DNA from: Streptomyces rubellomurinus
GTDB lineage: Bacteria; Actinomycetota; Actinomycetes; Streptomycetales; Streptomycetaceae
NCBI RefSeq assembly: GCF_000961885.1
Contig: NZ_JZKH01000049.1
Coordinates: 1 to 56,344, forward strand
Reading direction: 5' to 3'
Length of the DNA stretch: 56,344 bases
Position 1 is the first letter of the stretch, and each line of letters opens with the position of its first letter. The notes beneath the pieces were generated by a model. It was not told where the DNA came from. It saw only the letters and a list, made by a program, of their open reading frames with translations, and searched no databases. Below are positions 24,262-32,720 of this stretch, in pieces. Both the position numbers and the translations under genes were made by a program.

Positions 24262-25878
24262 TCAGTGCGCCGCTACGGGCTCCGGCGCGTTCTTCAGCTC
24301 GTCGTCGCCGGCTTCGGCGCTGTAGTCGGCGGGCCGGGTCTCGTCCGGGCCGACCGGCGCCTTGACCGCCCGCAGCACCAGGGTGAGCGCCACCGCGACG
24401 ACCAGGTTGAGCGCGAAGGCGGTCAGGCCGATGTAGCCGAGGTGGCCGATGCCGGGGATCTCGGCCGCGTTGCCGCCGAAGTGCGTGGTCTTCGGGTTGG
24501 AGATGTTGTACGCCTGCCAGGTGCCGTAGACCATGCCGGCCGCCCAGCCGGCGAACAGTGCCCAGTGGTGGAACCAGCGGGTGAACAGGCCGGCGACGAT
24601 CGCCACGAAGGTCTGCAGGATCCACAGGCCGCCGAGCAGCTGCAGGTTGATCGCGGCCTGCTTGTCCATGCCGAGCACGAAGACCAGCGCGCCGACCTTG
24701 ACCAGCAGCGAGACCAGCTTGGCGACGCGGGTCTCGTCGGCGGAGGTGGCGGCGGGCTTGAGCCACTCCTTGTAGACGTTGCGGGTGAACAGGTTGGCCG
24801 CCGCGATGGACATGATGGCGGCCGGCACCAGGGCGCCGATGCCGATCGCGGCGAAGGCGACGCCGGTGAACCAGTCCGGGAACATGTTCGCGAACAGCTG
24901 CGGCACCGACAGCTGGGGGTTGAAGCCCTTGTCGCCCTTGCCGATGCCGGCCGCGAGGGCCATGAAGCCGAGCAGCGCCAGCAGGCCGAGCATCAGCGAG
25001 TACGCGGGCATGATCGCCATGTTGCGGCGCACGGTGTTGCGGGACTTGGAGGCCAGCACGCCGGTCACCGAGTGCGGGTACATGAACAGCGCCATCGCCG
25101 AGCCGAGCCCCAGCGTCGCGTAGGTCCACTTCTTGTTGTCGTCGGTGAGGGTCATCCCGCCGGCCTTGGGGGCCTGCTTGAAGTGCTCGGAGACCGTGTC
25201 GAAGATGTGCCCGTAGCCGCCGAGGCGGATCGGGATGTAGATCACCGCGACGATGATCACGATGTAGACCAGCGCGTCCTTGACGAAGGCGATCAGCGCC
25301 GGGGCGCGCAGGCCGGAGGAGTAGGTGTAGGCCGCGAGCACGCCGAAGGCGATGAACAGCGGCAGGTCCTTGACGAACCAGTTGGCGTTCTCCCCGCCGC
25401 CGACCCCGAGCACGTCCAGCACCGCCTGGATGCCGACCAGCTGCAGGGCGATGTAGGGCATGGTGGCGAGGATGCCGGTCAGCGCGATCACCAGGGACAG
25501 CGGCCGCGAGCCGTACCGGCCGCGGACGAAGTCGGCCGGGGTGACGTAGCCGTGCACCCGGGAGACCGACCAGAGCCGGGGCAGGAACAGGAACACCAGC
25601 AGGTAGGCGATGATCGTGTACGGGACGGCGAAGAAGCCGCCCGCGCCGGTCGCGTACACCAGCGCCGGGACGGCGATGAAGGTGTACGCGGTGTAGAGGT
25701 CGCCGCCGAGCAGGAACCAGGTCACCCAGGTCCCGAAGCTGCGGCCGCCCAGGCCCCACTCGTCCAGGTGCGCGGCGTCGCCCGCGCGGCGCCAGCGCGA
25801 GGCGAGGAAGCCCATCACGGTGACCAGGGCGAAGAACAGCACGAAGACCACGAGGGCCGGCACGTTGACGTCCTTCAT
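24262..25878 (-). CDS. Sodium:solute symporter (monocarboxylate type, MctC-like)
   Basis: 538 residues, about 13 membrane segments. Typical SSS elements: WVTWFLLGGDLYTAYTFIAVPALVYATG, the YVTPADFVRGRYGSRPL loop between early helices, ALFMYPHSVTGVLASKSRNTVRRN and AIGIGALVPAAIMSIAAANLFTRN. The sequence type resembles the MctC/ActP branch that imports pyruvate, acetate or propionate. The ATG overlaps the stop of the DUF3311 gene (ATGA), a pairing commonly seen with this branch. Substrate is inferred. Confidence 0.9.
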   Translation of the reverse strand: MKDVNVPALVVFVLFFALVTVMGFLASRWRRAGDAAHLDEWGLGGRSFGTWVTWFLLGGDLYTAYTFIAVPALVYATGAGGFFAVPYTIIAYLLVFLFLPRLWSVSRVHGYVTPADFVRGRYGSRPLSLVIALTGILATMPYIALQLVGIQAVLDVLGVGGGENANWFVKDLPLFIAFGVLAAYTYSSGLRAPALIAFVKDALVYIVIIVAVIYIPIRLGGYGHIFDTVSEHFKQAPKAGGMTLTDDNKKWTYATLGLGSAMALFMYPHSVTGVLASKSRNTVRRNMAIMPAYSLMLGLLALLGFMALAAGIGKGDKGFNPQLSVPQLFANMFPDWFTGVAFAAIGIGALVPAAIMSIAAANLFTRNVYKEWLKPAATSADETRVAKLVSLLVKVGALVFVLGMDKQAAINLQLLGGLWILQTFVAIVAGLFTRWFHHWALFAGWAAGMVYGTWQAYNISNPKTTHFGGNAAEIPGIGHLGYIGLTAFALNLVVAVALTLVLRAVKAPVGPDETRPADYSAEAGDDELKNAPEPVAAH

Positions 25879-26168
25879 CGCGCACCTCCGTTCCGGGCCG
25901 CCTTGCGGGCCTTCTCGTCCCGGTTGATCAACAGGTAGGCGGCGACGGTGAAGACCGCCGAGGCCGGCACCCACAGCAGCTGGTACCAGTAGAAGAAGGG
26001 GATGCCGGCCAGCGCCGGGTCGTTCTTGTTGTACGAGGGCACCCAGAGCATCGCGACGATCGGCACGAGCAGGGCGAGGGCGGCCAGGACCCGCTCGGGG
26101 GTCACGGCCGGGACGGCCGCCCCGGGACCGGGCGCGCCGGTGTCGGTGGGATCGGGGTCAGAGGGCAT
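25875..26168 (-). CDS. DUF3311 small membrane protein, symporter partner
   Basis: 97 residues from ATG 26168 (GGAGC upstream). A Pro-rich lead is followed by two transmembrane segments (LAALALLVPIVAMLWVP and WVPASAVFTVAAYLLI) and a basic C terminus. PSYNKNDPALAGIPFFYWYQLLW is the DUF3311 signature between the helices. It is translated just ahead of the sodium symporter with a 4-base overlap; the pair works together, as YhdT does with PanF-type symporters, which is an analogy rather than proof. Confidence 0.85.
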   Translation of the reverse strand: MPSDPDPTDTGAPGPGAAVPAVTPERVLAALALLVPIVAMLWVPSYNKNDPALAGIPFFYWYQLLWVPASAVFTVAAYLLINRDEKARKAARNGGAR

Positions 26169-26283
26169 CTTCGGCTCCGCTCCGGAGGGTTCCCCGTCGG
26201 CGCCGCAGCCCGGGAGGACGTCCTGCGCCCCCGCGAGCCCGCCGAGCAGCACCATCGGTGATCGACAGTCAGTACGGCTGCGC

Positions 26284-26312
26284 AATTTAGAGCATGACGT
26301 GACCCATGTCAC
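26284..26312 (-). promoter_or_regulatory. Promoter of the symporter operon with overlapping inverted repeat
   Basis: On the minus strand GTGACA (26312-26307) and TAAATT (26289-26284) are 17 bp apart, a good -35/-10 pair in otherwise G+C-rich DNA. The -35 overlaps the inverted repeat GTGAC-CCAT-GTCAC (26299-26312), a possible operator. Confidence 0.55.
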
Positions 26313-26382
26313 CGGAATTGACGGAACTTCTCACATCCCGGGCGGGCGCGTCGGGAGCACGCGCCCGCGCACGGACGCGAAC

Positions 26383-26417
26383 GGGCACCGGTGCGCGGGT
26401 CGCGCGCGCCGGTGCCC
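26383..26417 (-). terminator. Hairpin downstream of dasR
   Basis: GGGCACCGG (26383-26391) pairs with CCGGTGCCC (26409-26417), and the stem extends through GCGCG/CGCGC after one G-T pair. It begins 27 bases after the dasR stop. Confidence 0.6.
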
Positions 26418-26443
26418 GGATGCGGGAGGTCCTGGGGGCGGGC

Positions 26444-27235
26444 CTACTCGGGCCGCTTCAGGCGGGTGATGAACTTGTAGCGGTCCCCGCGGTAGATCGA
26501 GCGCACCCACTCGACCGGGGCGCCCTCGGCGTCGAAGGAGTGCCGGGAGAGCTGCAGCATCGGCAGCCCGAGGTCGGAGCCGAGCAGGCCCGCCTCGCGC
26601 GGGTTGGCCAGGGTGGTCTCGATGGTCTCCTCGGCCTCGGCCACGGTGACCCCGTAGACCTCGCGCAGCGCCGCGTACAGCGAGTTGTGCTTGGCGAGGT
26701 TCTTGCGCAGCGCCGGGAAGCGCTTGGCGGACAGGTGGGCGACCTCGATGGCCATCGGGTCGCCGTTGGCGAGCCGCAGCCGCTCGATCCGCAGCACCCG
26801 GCCGCCGGGCTTGATGTCGAGCAGCGGCGCGAGCCGGTCGTCGGCGGTGATGTAGCCGATCTCGATCAGCCGGGAGGTGGGCTCCAGGCCCTGGGCGCGC
26901 ATGTCCTCGGTGTAGGAGGTGAGCTGGAGGGCCTGGGCGACCTTGGGCTTGGCGACGAAGGTGCCCTTGCCCTGGATGCGCTCCAGTCTGCCCTCGACCA
27001 CCAGCTCCTGCAGGGCCTGGCGCACGGTGGTGCGGGAGGTGTCGAACTGCGCGGCGAGCGCCCGCTCGGGCGGGACGGGCGTGCCGGCGGGCTGGGTCTC
27101 GGTGAGCTGCAGCAGGTGGCGCTTGAGTCCGTAGTACTTGGGGACGCGCGCGGTCGGGTCGGTGCCGGCCTGGGTCGGGAGGTTCTTCACCTCGGGGTCG
27201 TCGGCCTGGGCGGTGGTTCCCCCGTCGCTGCTCAT
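26444..27235 (-). CDS. dasR: DasR, GntR/HutC-family repressor of amino-sugar use
   Basis: 263 residues. A winged helix at about 33-100 ([55 protein letters not shown]) is followed by a UTRA effector domain ([17 protein letters not shown] onward, ending [12 protein letters not shown]). DasR binds dre sites and is released by glucosamine-6-phosphate or GlcNAc-6-phosphate; in Streptomyces it links chitin/GlcNAc uptake with development and antibiotic production. It is divergent from dasA across 338 bp that holds two dre sites. Other dre copies in this window lie at 32649 and 35560-35616. Confidence 0.96.
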   Translation of the reverse strand: MSSDGGTTAQADDPEVKNLPTQAGTDPTARVPKYYGLKRHLLQLTETQPAGTPVPPERALAAQFDTSRTTVRQALQELVVEGRLERIQGKGTFVAKPKVAQALQLTSYTEDMRAQGLEPTSRLIEIGYITADDRLAPLLDIKPGGRVLRIERLRLANGDPMAIEVAHLSAKRFPALRKNLAKHNSLYAALREVYGVTVAEAEETIETTLANPREAGLLGSDLGLPMLQLSRHSFDAEGAPVEWVRSIYRGDRYKFITRLKRPE

Positions 27236-27397
27236 CGGACCTGTTCTCCCGCTTCTCGCAAGGCCTTTTCCGGCCCCGCCACATCGTTAACGGACCACAT
27301 CGTTGCATGTATGGCTACGGAACGAATACCTCATCACGCGATGAACGATGTGCGGTGTCGGCTTGATAACGGGTGGTCGGGATCCGTCGAACTCCCG

Positions 27398-27426
27398 TTG
27401 ACAGGCCCATTGGTCTAGGCCAAGCT
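27398..27426 (+). promoter_or_regulatory. dasA promoter
   Basis: TTGACA (27398-27403) and CAAGCT (27421-27426) are 17 bp apart. The first dre site fills the spacer. The same layout recurs at 32638-32666, in front of the second dasA-like gene. Confidence 0.65.
27409..27424. promoter_or_regulatory. DasR-binding site (dre) 1 upstream of dasA
   Basis: ATTGGTCTAGGCCAAG matches the dre consensus ACTGGTCTAGACCACT in its palindromic core. It overlaps the dasA promoter spacer, so bound DasR would block polymerase. Confidence 0.88.
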
Positions 27427-27433
27427 CCAGGCA

Positions 27434-27449
27434 TCTGGTCTACACCACT
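27434..27449. promoter_or_regulatory. DasR-binding site (dre) 2 upstream of dasA
   Basis: TCTGGTCTACACCACT, a second dre match 25 bp downstream of the first, near the expected transcription start. It is 125 bp upstream of the dasA GTG. Confidence 0.88.
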
Positions 27450-27573
27450 AGGCCGGTTCCGATGAATCCCCCCACCCGATCGAAGGGGTCCGCGGCACCA
27501 TTCCTCCCGCTTCGCGCGGGTCTGCCGCTACCGTCCGACGTGGGGCAACCCAGGCATCCCTCAGGAGGATGGC

Positions 27574-28854
27574 GTGAAGCGTCAGCTCATCGCGGCGGTC
27601 GGCGTCGCAGCAATGGTCGTCGGCGTGGCGGCGTGCGGTTCGGACGGCAAGAAGGACGACGCGAAGAGCGGCTCGTCCTCGGCGGCCAAGAACTTCGACG
27701 GCAAGACCCTCACCGTGTGGCTGATGGACGGCTCCGCCCCCAAGGGCTGGGAGGACAGCGTCAAGGCCGACTTCACCGCCGCCTACCCGGGCGCCAAGCT
27801 CGACATCCAGACCCAGAAGTGGAACGGCATCGGCCAGAAGGTCACCGCCGCGCTCTCCGAGGGCTCGGTCGACGTCCTGGAGATCGGCAACACCCAGACC
27901 GCGGGCTACGCCGCCACCGGCGGTCTGCTCGACATCACCAAGGACAAGGCCGACCTGGGCGGCGCGGACTGGGCCGCCAACCTGAACGAGTCCTCGATCA
28001 TGGACGGCAAGCAGTACGCCGCCCCGTGGTACTTCACCAACCGCGTGGTGACGTACAACAAGGACCTCTGGACCAAGGCCGGCATCACCACCCCGCCGAA
28101 GACCCTGGACGAGTTCTCCGCCGACCTGGACAAGGTCAAGGCCGTCCCGGGCGTCACCGACCCGCTCTACATGCCGGGCCAGGAGTGGTACACCTACTTC
28201 GGCCTGCTGACCAGCGAGGGCGGCAAGCTCGCCAAGAAGGACGGCGACAAGTGGGTCGGCGGCCTCTCCTCGCCCGAGGCCCAGAAGGCCTTCGAGACCT
28301 TCAAGAAGCTGCAGAGCCACTCGGCCACCGCCCCCAAGGACAAGGACGAGGCCACCCCGCAGCAGAAGGACGTCTTCGCCAAGGGTGACATCGGCGCCAT
28401 CATCGGCCTCGGCTGGGAGGTCCCGAAGCCCGAGGAGATGGCCGCCGACAAGATCGGCTACTTCCCGCTCCCCGGCGCCACCGCGGACAAGCCGTCCAGC
28501 GTCTTCCTCGGCGGCTCGAACCTGGCGATCGCCCAGCAGACCAAGAACCCCGAGCTCGCCAAGGGCTTCCTGAAGATCGCCCTCAGCGACAAGAACGAGG
28601 GCCTGTTCGCCGCGGCCGGCTCCATCCCGAACAAGACCTCGCTCAACAGCAAGGTCGCCGGCGACTTCGCCAAGGCCGCCCTGCCGGCCTCCGCCAACGG
28701 CGCGGTCACCCCGAACGTCGCGACGTGGAGCAACGTCGAGAACGAGCCGAACCCGGTCAAGGACTTCCTGACCGCAGCGCTCACCGGCGACTACGCCGCC
28801 GCGGCCAAGAAGGCCGACGACGAGATCGCGAAGCGGCTCAACAGCAAGCAGTAG
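27574..28854 (+). CDS. dasA: DasA, chitobiose-binding lipoprotein of the DasABC importer
   Basis: 426 residues from GTG 27574 (AGGAGGATGGC upstream). Signal peptide with lipobox ending VAAC21. The mature protein is a type-1 (MalE-like) sugar-binding protein: LTVWLMDGSAPKGWEDSVKADF, DVLEIGNTQTAGYAATGGLLDIT, YAAPWYFTNRVVTYNKDLW, and GDIGAIIGLGWEVPKPEEM. Captures N,N'-diacetylchitobiose for DasB/DasC; the shared ATPase (MsiK) is encoded elsewhere. Repressed by DasR through two dre sites. A strong hairpin follows the gene and probably lowers read-through to dasBC. Confidence 0.94.
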   Translation: MKRQLIAAVGVAAMVVGVAACGSDGKKDDAKSGSSSAAKNFDGKTLTVWLMDGSAPKGWEDSVKADFTAAYPGAKLDIQTQKWNGIGQKVTAALSEGSVDVLEIGNTQTAGYAATGGLLDITKDKADLGGADWAANLNESSIMDGKQYAAPWYFTNRVVTYNKDLWTKAGITTPPKTLDEFSADLDKVKAVPGVTDPLYMPGQEWYTYFGLLTSEGGKLAKKDGDKWVGGLSSPEAQKAFETFKKLQSHSATAPKDKDEATPQQKDVFAKGDIGAIIGLGWEVPKPEEMAADKIGYFPLPGATADKPSSVFLGGSNLAIAQQTKNPELAKGFLKIALSDKNEGLFAAAGSIPNKTSLNSKVAGDFAKAALPASANGAVTPNVATWSNVENEPNPVKDFLTAALTGDYAAAAKKADDEIAKRLNSKQ

Positions 28855-28864
28855 GCAGTCGAGC

Positions 28865-28908
28865 GGCGTCGCTCACCGGCCCCCGGCGGGGGGCCGGTGG
28901 GCGACGCC
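28865..28908 (+). terminator. Intercistronic hairpin between dasA and dasB
   Basis: GGCGTCGC (28865-28872) and CACCGGCCCC (28874-28883) pair with GGGGCCGGTG (28890-28899) and GCGACGCC (28901-28908), giving about 18 bp with one mismatch. It lies 11 bases after the dasA stop. Probably a partial terminator or 3' stabiliser that makes binding protein exceed permease. Confidence 0.75.
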
Positions 28909-28944
28909 TGTCCGTCGTGGTCAGGTTGTGAGGAAGAGAGAACG

Positions 28945-29970
28945 ATGGCCGTGCATTCGGACCCGGTGCGGACACAGTCCCCGGGCACAGGGAAGGCCGC
29001 CGTGCGCACCCCTGGCGTGATCGCCGGAGGCGGTGCCGGAAGCGCTCCGAGGAAGACCGGCAGAGCGACCGGCGAACCGGGATTCGGCGCCCGCGTCGCG
29101 CCGTACCTGCTCCTGCTGCCGGCCACCGTGGTGACCATCGGCCTGCTGGGCTGGCCGCTGCTCAAGACGATCCTGCTGTCGTTCCAGAACCTCAACAAGC
29201 GGCAGTTCATCCAGCACCTGACCGAGTGGAACGGCTTCGACAACTACAAGGAGCAGCTGACCGATTCGGAGTTCTGGACGGTCACCGGCCGCACGGTCGC
29301 CTTCACGGCCGTCAACGTGCTGCTGATCATGCTCGGCGGCACCCTGATCGGCCTGCTGCTCAACCGCCTCGGGAAGTGGATGCGGCTGGCGCTGTCGGTG
29401 GCGCTGGTCCTCGCCTGGGCGATGCCGGTGGTCGCCGCGACCACCGTCTACACCTGGCTCTTCGACCAGAACTTCGGCGTCGTCAACTGGTTCCTGGACA
29501 AGCTGGGCTGGCACTCGATGGCCCACTTCAACTGGTACAGCGGCGAGTACTCGACCTTCTTCGTGATCGTGCTGCTGATCGTGTGGATGTCGATCCCGTT
29601 CGTGGCGATCAACATGTACGCCGCGCTGACCACCATCCCCAAGGAGCTCTACGAGGCCGCCCGGATGGACGGCGCCGGCCCCGTCAAGACCTTCACCGCG
29701 GTGGTCTTCCCCAGCCTGAAGCCGTTCTTCCTGGCCACGACCTTCCTGGAGATCATCTGGGTCTTCAAGGCGTTCACCCAGGTCTACCTGATCAACCACG
29801 GCGGGCCGGACGGGCTCACCCGCACGCTGCCGGTGCACGCCTTCCTGGAAGGCATCGGCGCCCAGCGCTTCGGCGCGGGCTCCGCGATCGCGGTGCTCAC
29901 CATCCTGATGCTGGCCGCGCTGATGTCGTACTACTTCCGCATCATCCTGAAGCAGGAGGACGAGCTGTGA
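28945..29970 (+). CDS. dasB: DasB, ABC sugar permease
   Basis: 341 residues from ATG 28945 (GAGGAAGAGAG upstream). A 45-residue polar lead, then six membrane helices in MalF-type order (LLLLPATVVTIGLLGWPLL first). The EAA loop that docks the ATPase is ELYEAARMDGAGPVKTFTAVVFPSLKP. Forms the channel with DasC. The next gene starts inside its stop (GTGA, 29967-29970). Confidence 0.94.
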   Translation: MAVHSDPVRTQSPGTGKAAVRTPGVIAGGGAGSAPRKTGRATGEPGFGARVAPYLLLLPATVVTIGLLGWPLLKTILLSFQNLNKRQFIQHLTEWNGFDNYKEQLTDSEFWTVTGRTVAFTAVNVLLIMLGGTLIGLLLNRLGKWMRLALSVALVLAWAMPVVAATTVYTWLFDQNFGVVNWFLDKLGWHSMAHFNWYSGEYSTFFVIVLLIVWMSIPFVAINMYAALTTIPKELYEAARMDGAGPVKTFTAVVFPSLKPFFLATTFLEIIWVFKAFTQVYLINHGGPDGLTRTLPVHAFLEGIGAQRFGAGSAIAVLTILMLAALMSYYFRIILKQEDEL

Positions 29971-30797
29971 GGCGCTCGCTCATCGGACGTACCTGGCCGA
30001 ACGCGATCGCGGTCGTCCTGCTCGTCTTCTTCGTCTTCCCGGTCTACTGGATGATCTCCACGTCCTTCAAGCAGGACAAGGACATCATCAGCCGGACCCC
30101 GGTCTTCCTCCCGCTGGACGCCACCCTCGACCACTTCGACAAGGCCGTCCACGCCGACAACTTCTGGACGTACGTCACCAACAGCCTCACGGTGACCGTC
30201 GGCGCGGTGCTCGTCTCGCTGGTCATCGCCACCCTGGCGTCCTTCGCCGTGGCCCGGATGAAGTTCCGCGGCCGCAAGGCCTTCGTGCTGGTCATCATGG
30301 TGGCCCAGATGGCGCCGTGGGAGGTCATGACCATCGGCGTCTACATGATCTCGCGCGACAACGACCTGCTGAACAGCATCGTCCCGCTCACCGCCTTCTA
30401 CATGATGATGGTCCTGCCCTTCACCATCTGGACGCTGCGCGGCTTCATCGCCGCGGTGCCCAAGGAGCTGGAGGAGTCGGCCATGGTGGACGGCTGCACC
30501 CGCACCCAGGCCTTCCTGAAGGTGATCTTCCCGCTGCTCGCCCCCGGCCTGATGTCGACCTCGCTGTTCGGCTTCGTCACCGCGTGGAACGAGTTCCCGC
30601 TCGTCCTGTGGCTGAACAAGAAGCCCGACAGCCAGACCCTGCCGCTGTGGCTGTCGTCCTTCCAGACCAACTTCGGCACCGACTGGGGCGCGACCATGGC
30701 CGCCTCGACCCTCTTCGCGGTCCCGATCCTGATCCTGTTCATCTTCCTGCAGCGCAAGGCGGTCGGCGGTCTGACCGACGGCGCCGTGAAGGGCTGA
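29967..30797 (+). CDS. dasC: DasC, ABC sugar permease
   Basis: 276 residues from GTG 29967, overlapping the dasB stop by 4 bases. MalG-type permease with six helices (AIAVVLLVFFVFPVYWMI first) and the EAA loop ELEESAMVDGCTRTQAFLKVIFPLLAPG. Pairs with DasB to import chitobiose/GlcNAc oligomers delivered by DasA. DasD follows by 6 bp, so import and hydrolysis are co-expressed. Confidence 0.94.
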   Translation: MRRSLIGRTWPNAIAVVLLVFFVFPVYWMISTSFKQDKDIISRTPVFLPLDATLDHFDKAVHADNFWTYVTNSLTVTVGAVLVSLVIATLASFAVARMKFRGRKAFVLVIMVAQMAPWEVMTIGVYMISRDNDLLNSIVPLTAFYMMMVLPFTIWTLRGFIAAVPKELEESAMVDGCTRTQAFLKVIFPLLAPGLMSTSLFGFVTAWNEFPLVLWLNKKPDSQTLPLWLSSFQTNFGTDWGATMAASTLFAVPILILFIFLQRKAVGGLTDGAVKG

Positions 30798-30803
30798 GCC
30801 AAC

Positions 30804-32357
30804 GTGAGCATCCTCGTCCCCACCACCCCGGACAGCGACCAGCTCCACCGGGACGCGCTGACCGTCCTGCAGCCCGGCTTCGTCGGCACCGAGCCGCCGG
30901 CGTGGCTGCTGCGCCACCTCGCCGCCGGGCTCGGCTCGGTCGCGCTGTTCGACCGCAACGTGGTCGACCTCGACCAGCTCTCGGCGCTGACCGGCGCGCT
31001 GCGCGCCGAGAACCCCGACCTCCTGATCGCCATCGATGAGGAGAGCGGCGACGTCACCCGCCTGGAGGCCGGCTCCGGCTCCTCCTGGCCGGGCAACCTC
31101 GCGCTCGGCGCGATCGACGACCCGGGGCTGACCCGGGACGTCGCCCGCGAGCTGGGCCGGGCGCTGGCCGAGGCCGGCGTCAACTACAACTGGGCGCCCA
31201 CCGCGGACGTCAACTCCAACCCGCGCAACCCGGTCATCGGCGTCCGCTCCTTCGGCGCCGACCCGGAGCTGTGCGCCCGGCACACCGCCGCCTGGGTCGA
31301 GGGCCTGCAGTCGGCCGGCGTGGCCGCCTGCTCCAAGCACTTCCCCGGCCACGGCGACACCGCGGTGGACTCGCACCACGGCCTGCCCGTCATCGACGTG
31401 GACCTGGACGTGCTGCGCGCCCGCGACCTGGTGCCGTTCCAGGCCGCCATCGCGGCCGGCACCAAGGCCGTGATGACCGCCCACATCATGATCCCGGCGC
31501 TGGACCCGAAGCTGCCGGCCACCCTGAGCCCGACCGTGCTTCGCGACCTGCTGCGGGCCGCGCCCGAGGACGGCGGCCTCGGCTACCAGGGCCTGATCGT
31601 CAGCGACGCGATCGAGATGGGCGCCATCGCCGACACCTTCGGCATGGGCGAGGGCACCGTGCTGGCCCTGGCGGCCGGCGCGGACGCGATCTGCGTCGGC
31701 GGCGGGCTGGCCGACGAGGACACCGTGCTGATGCTGCGCGACGCCATCGTGGCGGGCGTGCGGGCCGGCCGGCTGACCGAGGAGCGGCTGGCGGACGCCG
31801 CCGAGCGGGTCCGCTCGCTGGGCAGCTGGGGCCGGATCGCGGCCCAGGGCGAGCGCTTCGAGCCGGACCTCGCGGTCGGCCTGCGGGCCGCCCGCCGGGC
31901 GCTGAAGGTGGTCCGCGCGCCGGGCCGCGAGGTGCTGCCGGTGACCGAGCGCCCGTTCGTGGCCTCGTTCTCGGACGAGCCGAACATCGCGGTCGGCGAC
32001 GTCACCCCGTGGGGCGTGGCCGGCATGCTGGCCGACCGCTTCCCGGGCACCCGCACCCGCGAGGTGTCGGCCGCCGACGCCGCCCCGGAGCTGCTGGACG
32101 CCCTCGTCGCCGAGCTGGTGGGCGCCGCCGAGGGCCGCCGCCTGGTGCTGGTGGTCCGGGACGCGCACCGGCACGCCTGGATGTCCGCCGCGCTGGCCCG
32201 CCTGGTCGCGGCCCGGCCGGACGCCGCCGTGGTCGAGATGGGGCTGCCCCAGTCCGAGCCGGTCGGCGCGCTCCACATCGCCACCCACGGCGCGGCCCGG
32301 GTCTGCGGGCTGGCCGCCGTGGAGGTGCTCACCGGGCAGTACGGGGCGGTCGCCTGA
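30804..32357 (+). CDS. dasD: DasD, GH3 beta-N-acetylglucosaminidase
   Basis: 517 residues, no signal peptide, so cytoplasmic. GH3 NagZ-type signature KHFPGHGDT at 178-186 with the acid/base His-Asp pair, and the nucleophile D268 in IVSDAIEMGAIA. A second domain follows (about 350-517). Splits imported chitobiose into GlcNAc for phosphorylation. Starts 6 bp after dasC. The stop codon lies inside the first of four 15-bp tandem repeats, which are followed by the operon terminator. Confidence 0.92.
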   Translation: MSILVPTTPDSDQLHRDALTVLQPGFVGTEPPAWLLRHLAAGLGSVALFDRNVVDLDQLSALTGALRAENPDLLIAIDEESGDVTRLEAGSGSSWPGNLALGAIDDPGLTRDVARELGRALAEAGVNYNWAPTADVNSNPRNPVIGVRSFGADPELCARHTAAWVEGLQSAGVAACSKHFPGHGDTAVDSHHGLPVIDVDLDVLRARDLVPFQAAIAAGTKAVMTAHIMIPALDPKLPATLSPTVLRDLLRAAPEDGGLGYQGLIVSDAIEMGAIADTFGMGEGTVLALAAGADAICVGGGLADEDTVLMLRDAIVAGVRAGRLTEERLADAAERVRSLGSWGRIAAQGERFEPDLAVGLRAARRALKVVRAPGREVLPVTERPFVASFSDEPNIAVGDVTPWGVAGMLADRFPGTRTREVSAADAAPELLDALVAELVGAAEGRRLVLVVRDAHRHAWMSAALARLVAARPDAAVVEMGLPQSEPVGALHIATHGAARVCGLAAVEVLTGQYGAVA

Positions 32358-32412
32358 GACGCGATCACCCGAGGCTCGATCGCCCGAGACTCGATCGCCC
32401 GAGGCTCGATCT
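32353..32412 (+). repeat. Four tandem 15-bp repeats at the dasD stop
   Basis: Four copies of a 15-base unit, consensus CCCGAGGCTCGATCG (32353, 32368, 32383, 32398), the first the most divergent and containing the TGA of dasD. Copies 2-4 each contain the short palindrome CGAG-N-CTCG. No coding meaning seen. Confidence 0.85.
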
Positions 32413-32428
32413 TCCGAGAACCGGGCCC

Positions 32429-32463
32429 AGGGCCCGTCGTGCGCTACGCGCATGACGGGCCCT
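32429..32463 (+). terminator. Terminator of the dasABCD operon
   Basis: A 16-bp stem (32429-32444 with 32448-32463, one G-T pair, 3-base loop) followed by TTGCTTTT. A classical intrinsic terminator. Confidence 0.9.
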
Positions 32464-32637
32464 TTGCTTTTCCCGGCCTTTTCCCGGAATTCGATCCGTG
32501 GATTTCCGGAATGACCGTGCTCCATCAAACCGATCCGGAATCCGCCGGAATTCCCACCGAGGGTGATGACCCGGCGACGGATCGCCATGCGGTGACAACG
32601 GCTCTGCAACGGCCGTGGTGGCAAGGGGTGTTGGCCG

Positions 32638-32666
32638 TTGACATCGCATTTGGTCTAGGCCAAAGT
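32638..32666 (+). promoter_or_regulatory. Promoter of the second dasA-like gene
   Basis: TTGACA (32638-32643) and CAAAGT (32661-32666), 17 bp apart. The dre site starts 11 bases after the first base of the -35, exactly as in the dasA promoter. Confidence 0.65.
32649..32664. promoter_or_regulatory. DasR-binding site (dre) upstream of the second dasA-like gene
   Basis: TTTGGTCTAGGCCAAA, a near-perfect palindrome and strong dre match, in the promoter spacer and 57 bp upstream of the ATG. Confidence 0.88.
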
Positions 32667-32720
32667 CCACTCCATCCCTGCAGCACCACCCTTGGCTCTA
32701 GCACCTCGGAGAATGGCGTA

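Noticed and set aside
29931..32624. Very long minus-strand frame across dasC and dasD
   Set aside because: Composition is Gly/Arg/Val-rich with no family motif; both genes on the plus strand are firmly identified.
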